DNA from: Nonomuraea dietziae
GTDB lineage: Bacteria; Actinomycetota; Actinomycetes; Streptosporangiales; Streptosporangiaceae
Length of the DNA: 64,000 bases
Reading direction: 5' to 3'
Assembly (NCBI RefSeq): GCF_014195505.1
Contig: NZ_JACIBV010000002.1
Span: forward strand, 496,001-560,000
The position numbers and the translations under genes were made by a program. Each line of letters starts with the position of its first letter. Positions within the stretch are counted from its first letter, which is position 1. Below are positions 8,099 through 16,300 of this stretch, one piece after another. Below the pieces are notes generated by a model. The model did no database searches. It worked only from the letters and a program-made list of their open reading frames with translations, and was not told where the DNA came from.

Positions 8099-9231
8099 GC
8101 CGGCAGCCACGCGGCCACGCCGAAGCCGCCCTCCGGCCTGTCGCCGGTGCTGAGCGAGCCGCCGACGGCGGCCACCCGCTCGGCCATGCCCGCGAGGCCG
8201 TGTCCCGCGCCCCCGCCGCCGCGCACTCCCCTGCCGTCGTCGACGATCTCCACGACCAGCCCCCCGCTCTCGTAGCGCAGCGTCACCTGCGCCGCGGCTG
8301 CCCTGGCGTGCCGCACGGTGTTGGTCAGCGCCTCCTGCACGATCCGGTAGGCGGTCAGCTCGACCACCGGCGGGAGCGGCCGTCTGTCGCCCTCGAAGGC
8401 GAGCCGCACCGGCAGCGCGGAGGATGCGACGAGCTCGCCGACCCTGTCGAGCCCCGGCATCGGCGACCTGCCAGCTTGCTCGCCGTCGGCGTGACGCAAC
8501 ACCCCGAGCAGCCCCTTCATCTCGGACACCGCCTCACGGCTGGCCGTGCGGATGACGCCCAGGGCCGCGCGCGCCTCGGGCGGCCCGCCTGCGCGCTCGA
8601 CGGCCTCGGCCGCGACGGCGGCCTGCAGCGCGATGAGCGAGATCGTGTGCGAGGTGACGTCGTGCAGCTCCCTCGCGATCTTGAGTCGTTCGTCGCGGGC
8701 GCGCCTGCGCGCCTCCTCCTCGCGGGTGCGCTCCAGCTCGGCGATGTAGCCGCGCCTGGCCCTCGACGCCTCGGCCAGCTGCCCGGTCAGCGCCACGACC
8801 AGCGCCCAGACCAGCAGCGCGCCCAGGTTGCCCGCGTCGTAGGCGAGCATGGCCCCCGCCGCGGGGAAGGCGACGAGGAAGGCGGCGCCCGCCCAGCCCT
8901 CGCGCCTGCGGCCCTCCGCGATGGCCGTGAACATCGCGATCAGAGCGGGGACGGCCCACAGCGCGTAGGCGTAGCCGAGGGCGAGCACCACGGCAGCGGC
9001 CAGGCAGCAGACCGCCACGCTCACCTCCGGCCTGCCACGCAGCCAGGCCAGGCCGAGCGCGGTGGCGCCCAGCAACGCGTAGCCGAGCGCGTCGAGCGGG
9101 CGGGCGCCGTGCTGGTTGCCCTGAGCCATGATCGTGGAGATGACGACGACGACGGCCGCGCAGGGGACGAGGACGTATCTGGTCACATCGCCAACGTAGG
9201 CCGCCTCCTCCGTCGGGGGCATCCACCCCAT
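8095..9231 (-). CDS. Sensor histidine kinase (HisKA_3 type)
   Basis: A 378-residue DesK/NarX-like kinase. About five hydrophobic segments fill residues 15-155. A linker coiled coil (RGYIAELERTREEEARRRAR) follows, then the HisKA_3 phospho-acceptor helix KIARELHDVTSHTISLI. The HATPase domain has N-box VQEALTNTVRHA, G1 VDDGRGV and G2 GHGLAGM. No large extracytoplasmic domain is visible, so it probably senses the membrane or an intramembrane signal. It is coupled to the next gene by ATGA. ATG at 9231 is used; a GTG near 9189 is a possible shorter start. Confidence 0.9.
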   Translation of the reverse strand: MGWMPPTEEAAYVGDVTRYVLVPCAAVVVVISTIMAQGNQHGARPLDALGYALLGATALGLAWLRGRPEVSVAVCCLAAAVVLALGYAYALWAVPALIAMFTAIAEGRRREGWAGAAFLVAFPAAGAMLAYDAGNLGALLVWALVVALTGQLAEASRARRGYIAELERTREEEARRRARDERLKIARELHDVTSHTISLIALQAAVAAEAVERAGGPPEARAALGVIRTASREAVSEMKGLLGVLRHADGEQAGRSPMPGLDRVGELVASSALPVRLAFEGDRRPLPPVVELTAYRIVQEALTNTVRHARAAAAQVTLRYESGGLVVEIVDDGRGVRGGGGAGHGLAGMAERVAAVGGSLSTGDRPEGGFGVAAWLPA

Positions 9232-9238
9232 GCGGTAT

Positions 9239-10177
9239 TCACGCCTTCATGACGCCTACGTCGAGCACGCCTGAACGGCCGTCCAGCATGGCGCGCCGAG
9301 CCTGCCGTACCGCCTCGAGGACGTTGCCCGCGGCGCTCGGGGAGTCCTCGACGCTCATGCGGAGCTCGATCTCCATCGTGGTGCCGCCGAACGCCTCGCC
9401 CTCCAGCCTGATGTAGGCGATCTTCCTGTCGGCCAGGAAGGGGATGTACTCGGCGCCGACGTGGACGTTGCCCTCGGCCGACATGCCCTTGGCCTTGGTC
9501 GCCTTCTTGCCCGCCATCCTGGCGGGGTCGCGCATGGCCCTGAAGTCCATGTTGCCGCCGGCATTGAGCTGGTAGGTGTCGCGTAGCCGTACCCCTGCTC
9601 TGGTCAGGGTGTCAACGAGCGCGCGGTGCACGAGCGTCGAGCCGAACTGGCTCTTGAGGTCGTCGCCCACCAGCGGCAGTCCCGCCGCCTCGAACCTGCC
9701 CGCCCATTCGGCCGAGCGGGCCAGGACCGCGGGCATGCAGTTGACGAACGCGCAGCCGGCCAGCAGCGCGGCCTCGGCGTACAGCTCGGTGGTCCGCTGG
9801 TGCCCGACCGGCAGGAAGCTGACCAGGACGTGCGTGCCGGTGGCGCGCAGCCGCTCGGCGACCGCCTGGGGGGTGGCCGAGCCTCTGGCGTCCTCCAGGT
9901 CGCCGAAGTCCTCGCCGAGAACGCCCTCCTCCACGGGCACTCCCAGGTGCGGCACCTCGGCGAAGACGGCGGCGTTGTTGGGCGCGGCCCAGATCGCCTC
10001 GGACAGGTCCTTGCCGATCTTCGCGGGCGTGACGTCGAAGGCGGCGGTGAAGACCACGTCGCCCACGGCGAAGCCCGCGCTGTCGGGGTAGTCGCTGCCC
10101 CTGTAGAACTTCACACCCTGCACCAGCGAGGAGGCGCAGTTGCCCACGCCGACGAGACCCACATGTACTTTGCTCAT
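9239..10177 (-). CDS. ino1: Inositol-3-phosphate synthase (MIPS)
   Basis: A 312-residue NAD-dependent enzyme converting glucose-6-phosphate to 1L-myo-inositol 1-phosphate, the first step to phosphatidylinositol and, in actinobacteria, mycothiol. The start MSKVHVGLVGVGNCASSLVQ shows the Rossmann NAD-binding loop GVGNCASS. Family segments LPVGHQRTTELYAEAAL, GDDLKSQFGSTLVHR and LNAGGNMDFRAM are present. The frame is open far upstream, but ATG at 10177 overlaps the stop of the WYL regulator gene (ATGA) and gives the correct N-terminus. The length is the usual size of the actinobacterial class. Confidence 0.93.
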   Translation of the reverse strand: MSKVHVGLVGVGNCASSLVQGVKFYRGSDYPDSAGFAVGDVVFTAAFDVTPAKIGKDLSEAIWAAPNNAAVFAEVPHLGVPVEEGVLGEDFGDLEDARGSATPQAVAERLRATGTHVLVSFLPVGHQRTTELYAEAALLAGCAFVNCMPAVLARSAEWAGRFEAAGLPLVGDDLKSQFGSTLVHRALVDTLTRAGVRLRDTYQLNAGGNMDFRAMRDPARMAGKKATKAKGMSAEGNVHVGAEYIPFLADRKIAYIRLEGEAFGGTTMEIELRMSVEDSPSAAGNVLEAVRQARRAMLDGRSGVLDVGVMKA

Positions 10178-11130
10178 GATTGGTACATCTTGCACAGGTC
10201 CGCGACCGACTGCCGCATCAGGTCGCGCAGCTCGGCCGGGGCCAGCACCTCGACGCTCGCGCCCATCCGCAGCAGCAGCCAGCTGGCGTGCCTGACCGAC
10301 TCGATGGGCACGGTCACCGTCCGCCACCCGTCGGGGTCGGGCTCCGACATCGGCACGGGCATGCTGAGGGTGTACTCCAGCAGGCTCTCCGCGCCTGGCT
10401 CGAATCTGATGACGGCCTCGGCGGTGTACATCTTCTGCCTGAAGTCCTTGGCGTAGGCCTGCCAGAACTCCGCCAGCTCGAAGCCGGGCGGCCGCTCGAA
10501 GCGGCCCTGCAGGGTCTCCATCGCCAGGATGCGCGAGACGCGGTAGGTGCGCGGGTCGCCGCCGGGCGGGGCGGCGACCATGTACCACGAGCCGCCCTTG
10601 AGGACCAGCCCGTACGGATGGATCACCCTGTCCACCTCCTGGCGCCCCCACCGCCGGTACCTCATGCGCAGCGGACGCTGGTCCCACACCGCCTCGGCCA
10701 CCTCGGCCAGGTGCGGCACGTCGTCGGCGCCCCGGTACCAGCCAGGCACGTCGAGGTGGAAGCGCTCGCGCATCATGGTCGCCTGGGAGCGCGGCTCGGG
10801 CGGCAGGGCGGCCAGCAGCTTCAGCTCGGCGTTGGCGGCCACCTCCCCGAGGCCCAGCTCGGCCGCGGGTCCTGGCATCCCGGCCAGGAACAGCGAGGAG
10901 GCCTCGGCGGCGGTGAGCCCGTTGAGCCTGGTGCGGTAGCCGTCGAGCAGCTGGTAGCCGCCCGCCGGGCCGCGGTCGGCGTAGACCGGCACACCGGAGG
11001 AGGACAGTGCCTCGACGTCGCGGTAGACGGTCCTGACCGACACCTCGAGCTCCTCGGCCAGCTCGGTGGCGGTCATACGGCCGCGCGTCTGGAGCAGCAG
11101 CAGGAGGGAGAGCAGACGGCTGGCGCGCAT
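10174..11130 (-). CDS. HTH/WYL-domain transcriptional regulator (YafY type)
   Basis: A 318-residue regulator. A winged helix-turn-helix occupies residues 1-60 (MTATELAEELEVSVRTVYRD, then VEALSSSGVPVYADRGPAGG). A WYL effector domain follows around residues 140-220 (RMRYRRWGRQEVDRVIHPYG, then KGGSWYMVAAPP) and a WCX C-terminal extension. WYL domains bind nucleic-acid or nucleotide ligands in characterised cases. Translational coupling to inositol-phosphate synthase makes regulation of inositol or mycothiol supply a reasonable guess. Divergent to the HExxH protein gene, with 67 bases between starts. Confidence 0.9.
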   Translation of the reverse strand: MRASRLLSLLLLLQTRGRMTATELAEELEVSVRTVYRDVEALSSSGVPVYADRGPAGGYQLLDGYRTRLNGLTAAEASSLFLAGMPGPAAELGLGEVAANAELKLLAALPPEPRSQATMMRERFHLDVPGWYRGADDVPHLAEVAEAVWDQRPLRMRYRRWGRQEVDRVIHPYGLVLKGGSWYMVAAPPGGDPRTYRVSRILAMETLQGRFERPPGFELAEFWQAYAKDFRQKMYTAEAVIRFEPGAESLLEYTLSMPVPMSEPDPDGWRTVTVPIESVRHASWLLLRMGASVEVLAPAELRDLMRQSVADLCKMYQS

Positions 11131-11197
11131 GTCCCCATTGTGTCCTCAGGAAAAAGAGGTTGAGCCTCACCTAACGGGAGCCTCTAGCGTCCTCGGC

Positions 11198-12055
11198 ATG
11201 AAGTTCACCGTTCACGACACCTTCTCCGCGATGGCCGACCTGCTGGAGCGTCCTCTCGAGGAGCGCCCCGCCCTGCTGACGGCGATGCTGGCGCCCATGC
11301 GGGCCTCCATCCCCATGCCGGGCGACAGCGTCGACCTGCATCACATGGGCTCGGGCTTCCGCGTCGACCGCGAGGACGGGCGCTACCTGCCCGCCGTGCG
11401 AGACCTCGTCGACAGGGACGTCAAGGGCCGCATCGAGCGGGCGCTGGCCGACGCCGCCGACCGCCTCAGCGGCTTCGACGGCCCCGACCACCTGAACGTG
11501 ATGTTCGTTCTCGGCGACCCCGACGACGACTACCTCATGGACGCCGCGGGCGGCTACTACGGCATGGGCTCCTACGGCGACTGGCTCTACGTCATCGCCT
11601 GGCCCCGCGAGGACGTCATCGACAGGATCGCGCACTGCGCCGTGCACGAGTTCCACCACAACGTCCGCTTCCGCAACGTCGAGTGGAACCCCGAGACCGT
11701 CACCGTCGGCGAACACGTCGTCGCCGAGGGCCTGGCCGAGGCGTTCGTCCGCGAGATGGCGGGCCCGGAGGCGATGGGCCCGTGGACGACCCGCCCGCTC
11801 GCCGACGAGGTCTTCGCCAGGATCGAAGCCGATCTCGACCTGGCCGGCATGCAGAACACGCCCGCGTACGTGCTCGGCGACTCGGCGATGAGCAGGTTCG
11901 GCCAGGAGCCGCGCGGCATCTCCGACATGGCGGGCTACCCCGCGGGCCTGCGCCTGGTCGAGGCGCACCTGGAGGCCACCGGCATGTCGGCGACGGAGTG
12001 CACCGCGCTGCCCGCCGAGGAGATCCTCAAGGCCTGGCGGGCGCGGTCCCGGTAG
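11198..12055 (+). CDS. DUF2268-type putative zinc metallopeptidase
   Basis: A 285-residue protein whose middle contains HEFHH within IAHCAVHEFHHNVRFRNVEW, a HExxH zinc-peptidase motif. EGLAEAF about 30 residues later is a plausible third ligand region. The architecture matches the DUF2268 (predicted Zn-dependent protease) family. No signal peptide is apparent, so it is probably cytoplasmic. The frame is open 44 codons further upstream, but that stretch is Arg-rich and overlaps the divergent WYL gene; ATG at 11198 (MKFTVHDTF) is preferred. Substrate unknown. Confidence 0.8.
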   Translation: MKFTVHDTFSAMADLLERPLEERPALLTAMLAPMRASIPMPGDSVDLHHMGSGFRVDREDGRYLPAVRDLVDRDVKGRIERALADAADRLSGFDGPDHLNVMFVLGDPDDDYLMDAAGGYYGMGSYGDWLYVIAWPREDVIDRIAHCAVHEFHHNVRFRNVEWNPETVTVGEHVVAEGLAEAFVREMAGPEAMGPWTTRPLADEVFARIEADLDLAGMQNTPAYVLGDSAMSRFGQEPRGISDMAGYPAGLRLVEAHLEATGMSATECTALPAEEILKAWRARSR

Positions 12056-12111
12056 GCAGGCTCATCCCGGGAGCTGGGGTGCGGGTTCATCCGGGCGCGG
12101 GTTCATCGGTT

Positions 12112-12750
12112 TCATCCGGGGGCGACGAAGCCCGACTCGTAGGCGGCGATGACGGCCTGGGTGCGGTCGCGGGCGTCGAGCTTGGCCAGCACGTTGCCGA
12201 CGTGGGTCTTGACCGTCTCCTGGCTGACCACCAGCTCGGCGGCGATCTCCCCGTTGGAAAGACCCCTGGCCATCAGACGCAGCACGTCGCCCTCGCGCCC
12301 CGTGAGCCTGCCGATGCCGGGCACCTGCGCCGTGTGACTGCGCGTGGCCGCCAGCGCGCGGATCGCGGCGGGGAACAGCAGCGCCTCGCCCGCGGCCACC
12401 ACCCGCACGGCTCGCACCAGGTCGTCGGGCTTGGTGCGCTTCAGCAGGAAGCCGCTCGCCCCCGCTCTCAGCGCGTCGTAGACGTAGTCGTCGTTCTCGA
12501 ACGTCGTCACGACGAGCACCTTGGGCGGGTCGTCGAGCGCGACCAGCTGCCTGGTGGCCTGGATGCCGTCGACGCGCGGCATCCTGACGTCCATCAGCAC
12601 CACGTCGGGACGCTGCGCGCGCACCACGGGGACGACCTCGGCGCCGTCGGCCGCCTCGCCGACGACGCTCAGGTCCGGTTCGGAGTCGACGATGATCCGC
12701 AGGCCGGTGCGGATGAGGGCCTCGTCGTCGGCGATCACGACCTTGAGCAT
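12112..12750 (-). CDS. NarL/FixJ-family response regulator
   Basis: A 212-residue receiver plus LuxR-type helix-turn-helix protein. It has the acidic patch in VVIADDEALIR, phospho-acceptor in VVLMDVRMPRVDG and Lys in GFLLKRTKP. The DNA-binding part includes LTGREGDVLRLMARGLSNGE and VSQETVKTHVGNVLAKL. ATG at 12750 shares its A with the kinase stop (TGATG). This is the second such pair in 5 kb but is not closely similar to the 8-kb pair. Just after its stop there are repeated GGTTCATC/GGATGAAC elements. Confidence 0.92.
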   Translation of the reverse strand: MLKVVIADDEALIRTGLRIIVDSEPDLSVVGEAADGAEVVPVVRAQRPDVVLMDVRMPRVDGIQATRQLVALDDPPKVLVVTTFENDDYVYDALRAGASGFLLKRTKPDDLVRAVRVVAAGEALLFPAAIRALAATRSHTAQVPGIGRLTGREGDVLRLMARGLSNGEIAAELVVSQETVKTHVGNVLAKLDARDRTQAVIAAYESGFVAPG

Positions 12751-13931
12751 CACACCCCCGACCGTAGCGGCAGCCGCACCGACACCTGCCACTCGCCCGC
12801 CTCCACGGGGCCGGCGTGCAGCGTGCCGCGCAGCAGCCCGACCCGCTCCCTCATGCCGGCGACGCCTCTGCCGCCGCCGTGCCCTCCGGCGCCCGCGGCG
12901 TTGGTGACCTCGATGCTCAGCTGGTCCTCCCGCACGGCGGCGGCCAGCCGTACGGTGCCGTGGCCGTGCTTGATGGCGTTGGTCAGCGCCTCCTGGACGA
13001 TCCTGTATGCCTCCCTCGAGATCACCGCGGGCACCGCCGAAAGGTCACCCACCTCGCGCGTGACGTCGGCGCCCGAGGTGCGGATCAGCTCGTCGAGGTC
13101 GGCGAGGGTCGCCTGCGGCGCCCTGGCCTGCGGATCCTCCCTCAGGACGCCCAGCACGTGGTCGAGGTCCTCCAGCGCGGCCCTGGCCGACTGCTCGATG
13201 GCCTCCAGCGCGATCCTGGCGGTCGCGGGGTCGCGGTCGAGCACCCTGCCGGCCGCCGCGGCCTGCAGGGTGACCACGCTCAGCGCGTGACCGACGGAGT
13301 CGTGCAGTTCGCGGGCCAGCCTGTTGCGCTCGGCGAGCGTGCGGGCCTGCTCCTCGGCGAGGGCGAGCCGGTCGGAGGGCGAGGGGCCGAGCAGCACGGG
13401 CGCCAGCCTGGCCAGCAGCGCGCCCGCCCCCTGGACCAGCGCCACCAGCAGGACCAGGAAGGCGAGCCCGCCCAGCGGCCACCAGCCGAGCGGGGTGCCC
13501 TGGCCGAGGATGCCGAACCTGTCACCGGTGAAGGGCACGGCCATCGACCACACCACGAACGGCACGATCGCCAGCGTGACGCCGCTGACGACCCCGCCCA
13601 CACCCAGGTGCAGCGTGAACCACGCCGCCATGCGCCTCCGCTCGGCCCAGGTGCGGGCGCGGCGGGGCAGCGGGTCGATCCGCACGCCGAGCAGCCCCTC
13701 GGCCGCCGACACCTCGAAGGCGCGCAGCGGCAGGAACAGACCCGTCAGCGCCACCACGGGCAGCACCGCGACGAAGACCAGCACGTCGATGGGGAGGAGC
13801 AGGTCGGCGCCCACTCTGCCGACCGTGCCGCTGACCAGTACCCCGAGCATCATGTACGGCATCAGCAGCGCCCCACCGAGGACGAGGCAGGCCCATCTGC
13901 GGGCGACAAGGGTCCATCTCACAGAAGCCAT
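12750..13931 (-). CDS. Sensor histidine kinase (HisKA_3 type)
   Basis: A 393-residue membrane kinase. Two hydrophobic pairs frame a short loop with ERRRMAAWF (residues about 15-90 and 105-190). The phospho-acceptor helix NRLARELHDSVGHALSVVTL and a HATPase domain follow, with N-box VQEALTNAIKH, and G boxes less canonical (VTNAAGAGGHGGGRGVAGM). The start is taken as ATG at 13931 (MASVRWTLVARRWA); 29 more upstream codons are open but look non-coding. It is divergent to the clpP pair across a 127-bp region with unusually low GC. Confidence 0.9.
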   Translation of the reverse strand: MASVRWTLVARRWACLVLGGALLMPYMMLGVLVSGTVGRVGADLLLPIDVLVFVAVLPVVALTGLFLPLRAFEVSAAEGLLGVRIDPLPRRARTWAERRRMAAWFTLHLGVGGVVSGVTLAIVPFVVWSMAVPFTGDRFGILGQGTPLGWWPLGGLAFLVLLVALVQGAGALLARLAPVLLGPSPSDRLALAEEQARTLAERNRLARELHDSVGHALSVVTLQAAAAGRVLDRDPATARIALEAIEQSARAALEDLDHVLGVLREDPQARAPQATLADLDELIRTSGADVTREVGDLSAVPAVISREAYRIVQEALTNAIKHGHGTVRLAAAVREDQLSIEVTNAAGAGGHGGGRGVAGMRERVGLLRGTLHAGPVEAGEWQVSVRLPLRSGV

Positions 13932-14058
13932 TCTATGTCGACGTTTATTCACTCCGAGCGAAATGCGCTTGTGGTGAAATCTGCTCACGGAGAAAGTCAC
14001 GACCAATTCGAGGCGCATCTGGATAACGTCGCATTAGTACCGAGAGAAAGGCGCACAC
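13932..14058. promoter_or_regulatory. Low-GC divergent promoter region between kinase and clpP genes
   Basis: This stretch is visibly AT-richer than its surroundings. It contains AGCGAAATGCGCT (13957-13969), a 4-bp-arm inverted repeat, and AAAGG 8 bases before the clpP ATG. Streptomyces clpP3P4 is controlled by PopR, but I do not see a convincing PopR or ClgR box. It therefore holds the divergent promoters; the regulator is unknown. Confidence 0.4.
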
Positions 14059-14637
14059 ATGACGGAGGCCACTCGCACCGCCTGGCCGGAACAGCTGGGC
14101 CAGCGCTTGTTGAAGGAGCGCATTGTCGTTCTCGGCCAGGAGGTCGACGACGAGATATGCAATCGGCTGTGCGGTGAGCTGCTTTTGCTGGCGGCCGAGG
14201 ACCCACACCGCGACATCACTCTTTACATCAATTCCCCCGGCGGATCGGTGTCCGCGGGGATGGCGCTCTACGACATGATGCAGTTCGTTCCCTGCGACGT
14301 TTCGACCGTCGCGATGGGCTTCGCCGCGTCCATGGGTCAGTTCCTGCTCAGCGGCGGCACGCGGGGCAAGCGCTACGCCCTCCCGCACGCCAGGATCGTC
14401 ATGCACCAGCCGCTCGGCGGCATCGGCGGCACCGCCACCGACATCCAGATCCAGGCCGAGAACATGATCTACACCAAGCGGCTGATGGCCGAACTCATCG
14501 CGCAGCACACCGGGCAGCCGCTCGAGCGCATCCAGGCCGACTCCGACAGGGACCGCTGGTTCACCGCGCAGGAGGCCAAGGAGTACGGGTTCGTCGACCA
14601 TGTCGTCGCCCACGCCGACGGGGTGGTCCAGCGATGA
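14059..14637 (+). CDS. clpP: ATP-dependent Clp protease proteolytic subunit (first of pair)
   Basis: A 192-residue serine peptidase subunit of the cytoplasmic ClpP barrel, degrading unfolded proteins delivered by ClpX/ClpC ATPases. The handle region [19 protein letters not shown] is present. The catalytic Ser lies in [11 protein letters not shown], His in RIVMHQP and Asp in [12 protein letters not shown]. It is coupled to the next clpP by ATGA. The pair resembles the second actinobacterial operon (Streptomyces clpP3/clpP4) rather than the clpP1P2-clpX housekeeping operon, because no clpX or tig is adjacent. Confidence 0.93.
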   Translation: MTEATRTAWPEQLGQRLLKERIVVLGQEVDDEICNRLCGELLLLAAEDPHRDITLYINSPGGSVSAGMALYDMMQFVPCDVSTVAMGFAASMGQFLLSGGTRGKRYALPHARIVMHQPLGGIGGTATDIQIQAENMIYTKRLMAELIAQHTGQPLERIQADSDRDRWFTAQEAKEYGFVDHVVAHADGVVQR

Positions 14638-15251
14638 ACGCCAGGTACGTGCTGCCCTCCTTCGTCGAGCGCACCAGCTACGGCGTGAAGGAGATGAACC
14701 CCTACAACAAGCTGTTCGAGGACCGCATCGTCTTCATCGGCACACCGATCGACGACACCTCGGCCAACGACGTGATGGCGCAGCTGCTCACCCTGGAGAG
14801 CCTCGACCCCGACCGCGACATCCAGCTCTACATCAACTCTCCTGGCGGCTCGTTCACCGCGATGACGGCCATCTACGACACGATGCAGTTCGTCAGGCCC
14901 GAGATCCAGACGGTGTGCATCGGTGAGGCCAGTTCGGCCGCCGCGGTGCTGCTTGCCGCGGGCACGCCGGGCAAGCGGGCCGCGCTCCCGCACGCGCGCA
15001 TCCTGCTCCACCAGCCCGCCACCGAGGGGAGCAGGGGCCAGTCGAGCGACCTGGAGATCCACGCGCGCGAGATCCTTCGTATGCGCGACCAGCAGGAGGA
15101 GATCCTGGCCAAGCACACGGGGCGGCCGGCCGCGGAGGTCAGGAAGGACATCGAGCGCGACCGGTTCATGACGGCCGAGCAGGCCCGCACGTACCGGTTG
15201 ATCGACGACGTGTTCGCCAGCAGGAAGCGACCGCTGGCCGCCGCCCACTGA
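14634..15251 (+). CDS. clpP: ATP-dependent Clp protease proteolytic subunit (second of pair)
   Basis: A 205-residue ClpP paralogue that probably forms mixed rings with the upstream subunit. A longer N-terminus ([20 protein letters not shown]) precedes the core. The family loop [20 protein letters not shown], catalytic Ser in [13 protein letters not shown], His in RILLHQP and Asp in [12 protein letters not shown] are all present, so it looks active. Translation is coupled to the first clpP (ATG at 14634 overlaps its TGA). A GC-rich hairpin follows 30 bases after the stop. Confidence 0.93.
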   Translation: MNARYVLPSFVERTSYGVKEMNPYNKLFEDRIVFIGTPIDDTSANDVMAQLLTLESLDPDRDIQLYINSPGGSFTAMTAIYDTMQFVRPEIQTVCIGEASSAAAVLLAAGTPGKRAALPHARILLHQPATEGSRGQSSDLEIHAREILRMRDQQEEILAKHTGRPAAEVRKDIERDRFMTAEQARTYRLIDDVFASRKRPLAAAH

Positions 15252-15280
15252 GCGACCCCCTTCCCCGCACCTCCCATGAC

Positions 15281-15312
15281 GGGGGCGCCCGCAGGTCACG
15301 GTGGGCGCCCTC
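15281..15312 (+). terminator. Probable terminator after the clpP pair
   Basis: GGGCGCCC occurs at 15283-15290 and again at 15303-15310, able to pair as an 8-bp G/C stem around a 12-base loop. One flanking G-C and one G-U pair extend it. There is no T-run, as is common for actinobacterial terminators. Confidence 0.45.
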
Positions 15313-15509
15313 TCCGGTCCCCGCGCGACGATGGGCCGCGCGGGGACCGGCTCCCCGCCGGCCCACACCGCGCCCACCCGCCACCCCACCCACCCCGCGC
15401 ACCCCAGGCCCGCGCACATCCCCGAAGGCACCCACCCCAGGGGCGTATCACGAAATATCGGCCTATACCCTGCTGAGGGATTGGACGGGTCGCTGCGGGG
15501 AGTGCCGGG

Positions 15510-16271
15510 GTGTCGCTGGAACAGGTCGTCGTACTGCTGGCGGCGGCCGCGGGAGCGGGCTGGATCGACGCCGTCGTGGGCGGCGGCGGTCTGCTGCAGC
15601 TGCCCGCCCTCATGGTCGCGGGCGTGCCGACCATCCAGGCCATCGCCACCAACAAGCTGTCGTCCGTCTTCGGCACCGCCTCGGCGGCCGTCACCTACGC
15701 CCGCACCACCAAGCTCGACCCGCAGGTGGCCGTCCCCGCGGGGGTGCTCGCCGTCCTGTGCTCGGGGCTCGGCGCCTCCGCCGCCGCGGCGATCTCCTCC
15801 GAGGTTCTGCGCCCGCTGGTGATGGTCATCCTGCTGGGCGTGGCCGCCTTCGTGACCCTGCGCCCCTCCTTCGGCGCTCTCCCCCGGGCGCACCTGCGCA
15901 CTCGGGCGCGAGTGGGGGCGGCGATCCTGGTCTCGGGGGTGCTGATCGCCTTCTACGACGGCATCATGGGCCCCGGCACCGGCACCTTCCTGATCATCGC
16001 GTTCACCACGATCCTCGGCCTCGACTTCGTCCACGCCTCGGCCACCTCGAAGATCATCAACACCGGCACCAACCTCGGCGCGCTGCTGGTCTTCGGCTAC
16101 CAGGGGCACATCCTGTGGGCGCTCGGCCTCGGCATGGCGGTCTGCAACATCGCGGGCGCCCAGCTCGGCGCGAGGATGGCGCTCAGGCGCGGCACCGGCT
16201 TCGTCCGCGTCGTACTGCTGTGCGTCGTGGTGGCGATGGTGGCCAGGCTCGGCTGGCAGCAGTTCGGCTGA
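15510..16271 (+). CDS. TSUP-family (TauE/SafE) membrane permease
   Basis: A 253-residue integral membrane protein with about seven to eight hydrophobic helices. The family repeats are visible: GWIDAVVGGGGLLQLPALM in the first half and FYDGIMGPGTGTFLIIAFT in the second. TSUP proteins export or import sulfite, sulfoacetate or related organic anions. The GTG at 15510 follows a GGGAG ribosome site. TATACCCT at 15464-15471 could be its -10 region. The neighbours give no substrate clue: upstream is the clpP pair and directly downstream an insertion sequence. Confidence 0.88.
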   Translation: MSLEQVVVLLAAAAGAGWIDAVVGGGGLLQLPALMVAGVPTIQAIATNKLSSVFGTASAAVTYARTTKLDPQVAVPAGVLAVLCSGLGASAAAAISSEVLRPLVMVILLGVAAFVTLRPSFGALPRAHLRTRARVGAAILVSGVLIAFYDGIMGPGTGTFLIIAFTTILGLDFVHASATSKIINTGTNLGALLVFGYQGHILWALGLGMAVCNIAGAQLGARMALRRGTGFVRVVLLCVVVAMVARLGWQQFG

Positions 16272-16294
16272 CACCCGGCCGCCCGGCGTCACGG

Positions 16295-16300
16295 CCTAGA
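16295..16300. repeat. Left target-site duplication CCTAGA of the IS481-type element
   Basis: CCTAGA at 16295-16300 and at 17415-17420 directly flank the element ends. It fits NCTAGN, the 6-bp target described for IS481/IS1002 of Bordetella. The left copy contains the stop codon of the transposase. Confidence 0.85.

Noticed and set aside
9239-11170. A single 643-codon frame through the WYL gene region into inositol-phosphate synthase, suggesting a fusion protein
   Set aside because: The upstream part is antisense-like low-complexity sequence in another frame of the WYL gene; the enzyme has its own ATG at 10177 with an ATGA overlap.
13950-13975. AGCG-N5-CGCT considered as a ClgR or PopR operator of the clpP pair
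   Set aside because: ClgR sites have the order CGC-N5-GCG, the reverse of this, and the PopR-type TCTGCC-N3-GGCAGA is not present.
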